This document shows, in pieces, positions 63,932 through 64,000 of a stretch of 64,000 nt of DNA (the stretch's first letter is position 1; the number at the start of each line of letters is the position of its first letter). Under the pieces are notes generated by a model. The model saw only the letters and a list, made by a program, of their open reading frames with translations. It was not told the origin of the DNA and ran no database searches. Origin of the DNA: Molanna angustata (taxonomy: Eukaryota > Arthropoda > Insecta > Trichoptera > Molannidae); assembly GCA_963576475.1 (NCBI GenBank), contig OY754981.1, forward strand, positions 30,294,132 through 30,358,131, given 5' to 3'. The position numbers and the translations under genes are program-made.

Positions 63932-64000
63932 TTAAAAGAACTTTTCCTTTATGTATTTAATACCAAGACGACGAATAGCAGCGAGACCAGATGCTTCGTT
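63932..64000 (-). CDS. Possible C-terminal exon of a leftward gene entering from the right edge
   Basis: The minus-strand frame from the edge reads NEASGLAAIRRLGIKYIKEK, then FF and a TAA stop at 63934-63932. The composition is protein-like and an ATTAAA hexamer follows downstream near 63877. Only 22 codons are visible. If real, the gene lies inside or overlaps the rightward gene that starts at 60718. A chance open frame remains possible. Confidence 0.3.
   Translation of the reverse strand, partial: NEASGLAAIRRLGIKYIKEKFF

Overview
This is nuclear DNA of an animal, almost certainly an insect. It has GT-AG introns, AT-rich non-coding sequence, tRNA-derived SINEs, several LINE clades, and mariner, hAT-type and PIF/Harbinger-type elements. 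Lepidoptera is my best guess from the general look (frequent TAGGTACCTAC-like motifs, small phase-conserved exons, a GC-rich disp terminal exon); this is inference. No bacterial genes, CRISPR arrays or operons are present.

Two complete or near-complete host genes are read with full intron-exon structure. At 4229-11361 (+) lies the orthologue of vertebrate C12orf4/FERRY3, an endosomal Rab5-effector complex subunit: eight exons whose lengths sum exactly to 558 codons plus stop. At 34619-51662 (+), with a probable upstream exon ending at 30559, lies dispatched (disp), the RND-type twelve-pass protein that releases lipid-modified Hedgehog: twelve exons giving 1,145 residues plus whatever exon 1 adds. 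A short first exon on the minus strand (3762-3807) starts a leftward gene divergent from C12orf4. The start of a rightward gene with a mitochondrial-presequence-like N-terminus (exons 60718-60749 and 63708-63809) runs off the right edge. A possible last exon of another minus-strand gene touches the right end.

Most of the rest is mobile DNA. From 12 to 30 kb: an LTR-like fragment, two nested PIF/Harbinger-type MITEs (one inserted in a sibling, each with a TAA duplication), a 5'-truncated non-LTR retrotransposon (about 17895-21080), a 730-bp hAT-type MITE with an 8-bp duplication, another MITE at 23.5 kb, a 178-bp hAT-type MITE at 25.7 kb, and an 0.8-kb foldback. Within disp introns: two RTE-like 3' fragments with 12-bp duplications, a 520-bp deleted mariner, SINEs, an apparently intact 4.4-kb R1/LOA-type LINE (1,222-aa ORF, 9-bp duplication), an older relative of that LINE split by a GC-rich 318-bp insert, a small TIR element and two tandem repeats. 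From 51.7 to 60.6 kb the sequence is very AT-rich, with an I-type LINE tail (13-bp duplication) and a 304-bp (AT)n array; a second long (TA)n array is at 61.5 kb. A 15-copy 47-bp satellite with a three-unit higher-order pattern lies near the left end.

I did not find evidence for a new multi-gene biological system. The most informative items are the nested MITEs, the apparently intact young LINE inside disp, and the unresolved start codon of disp.
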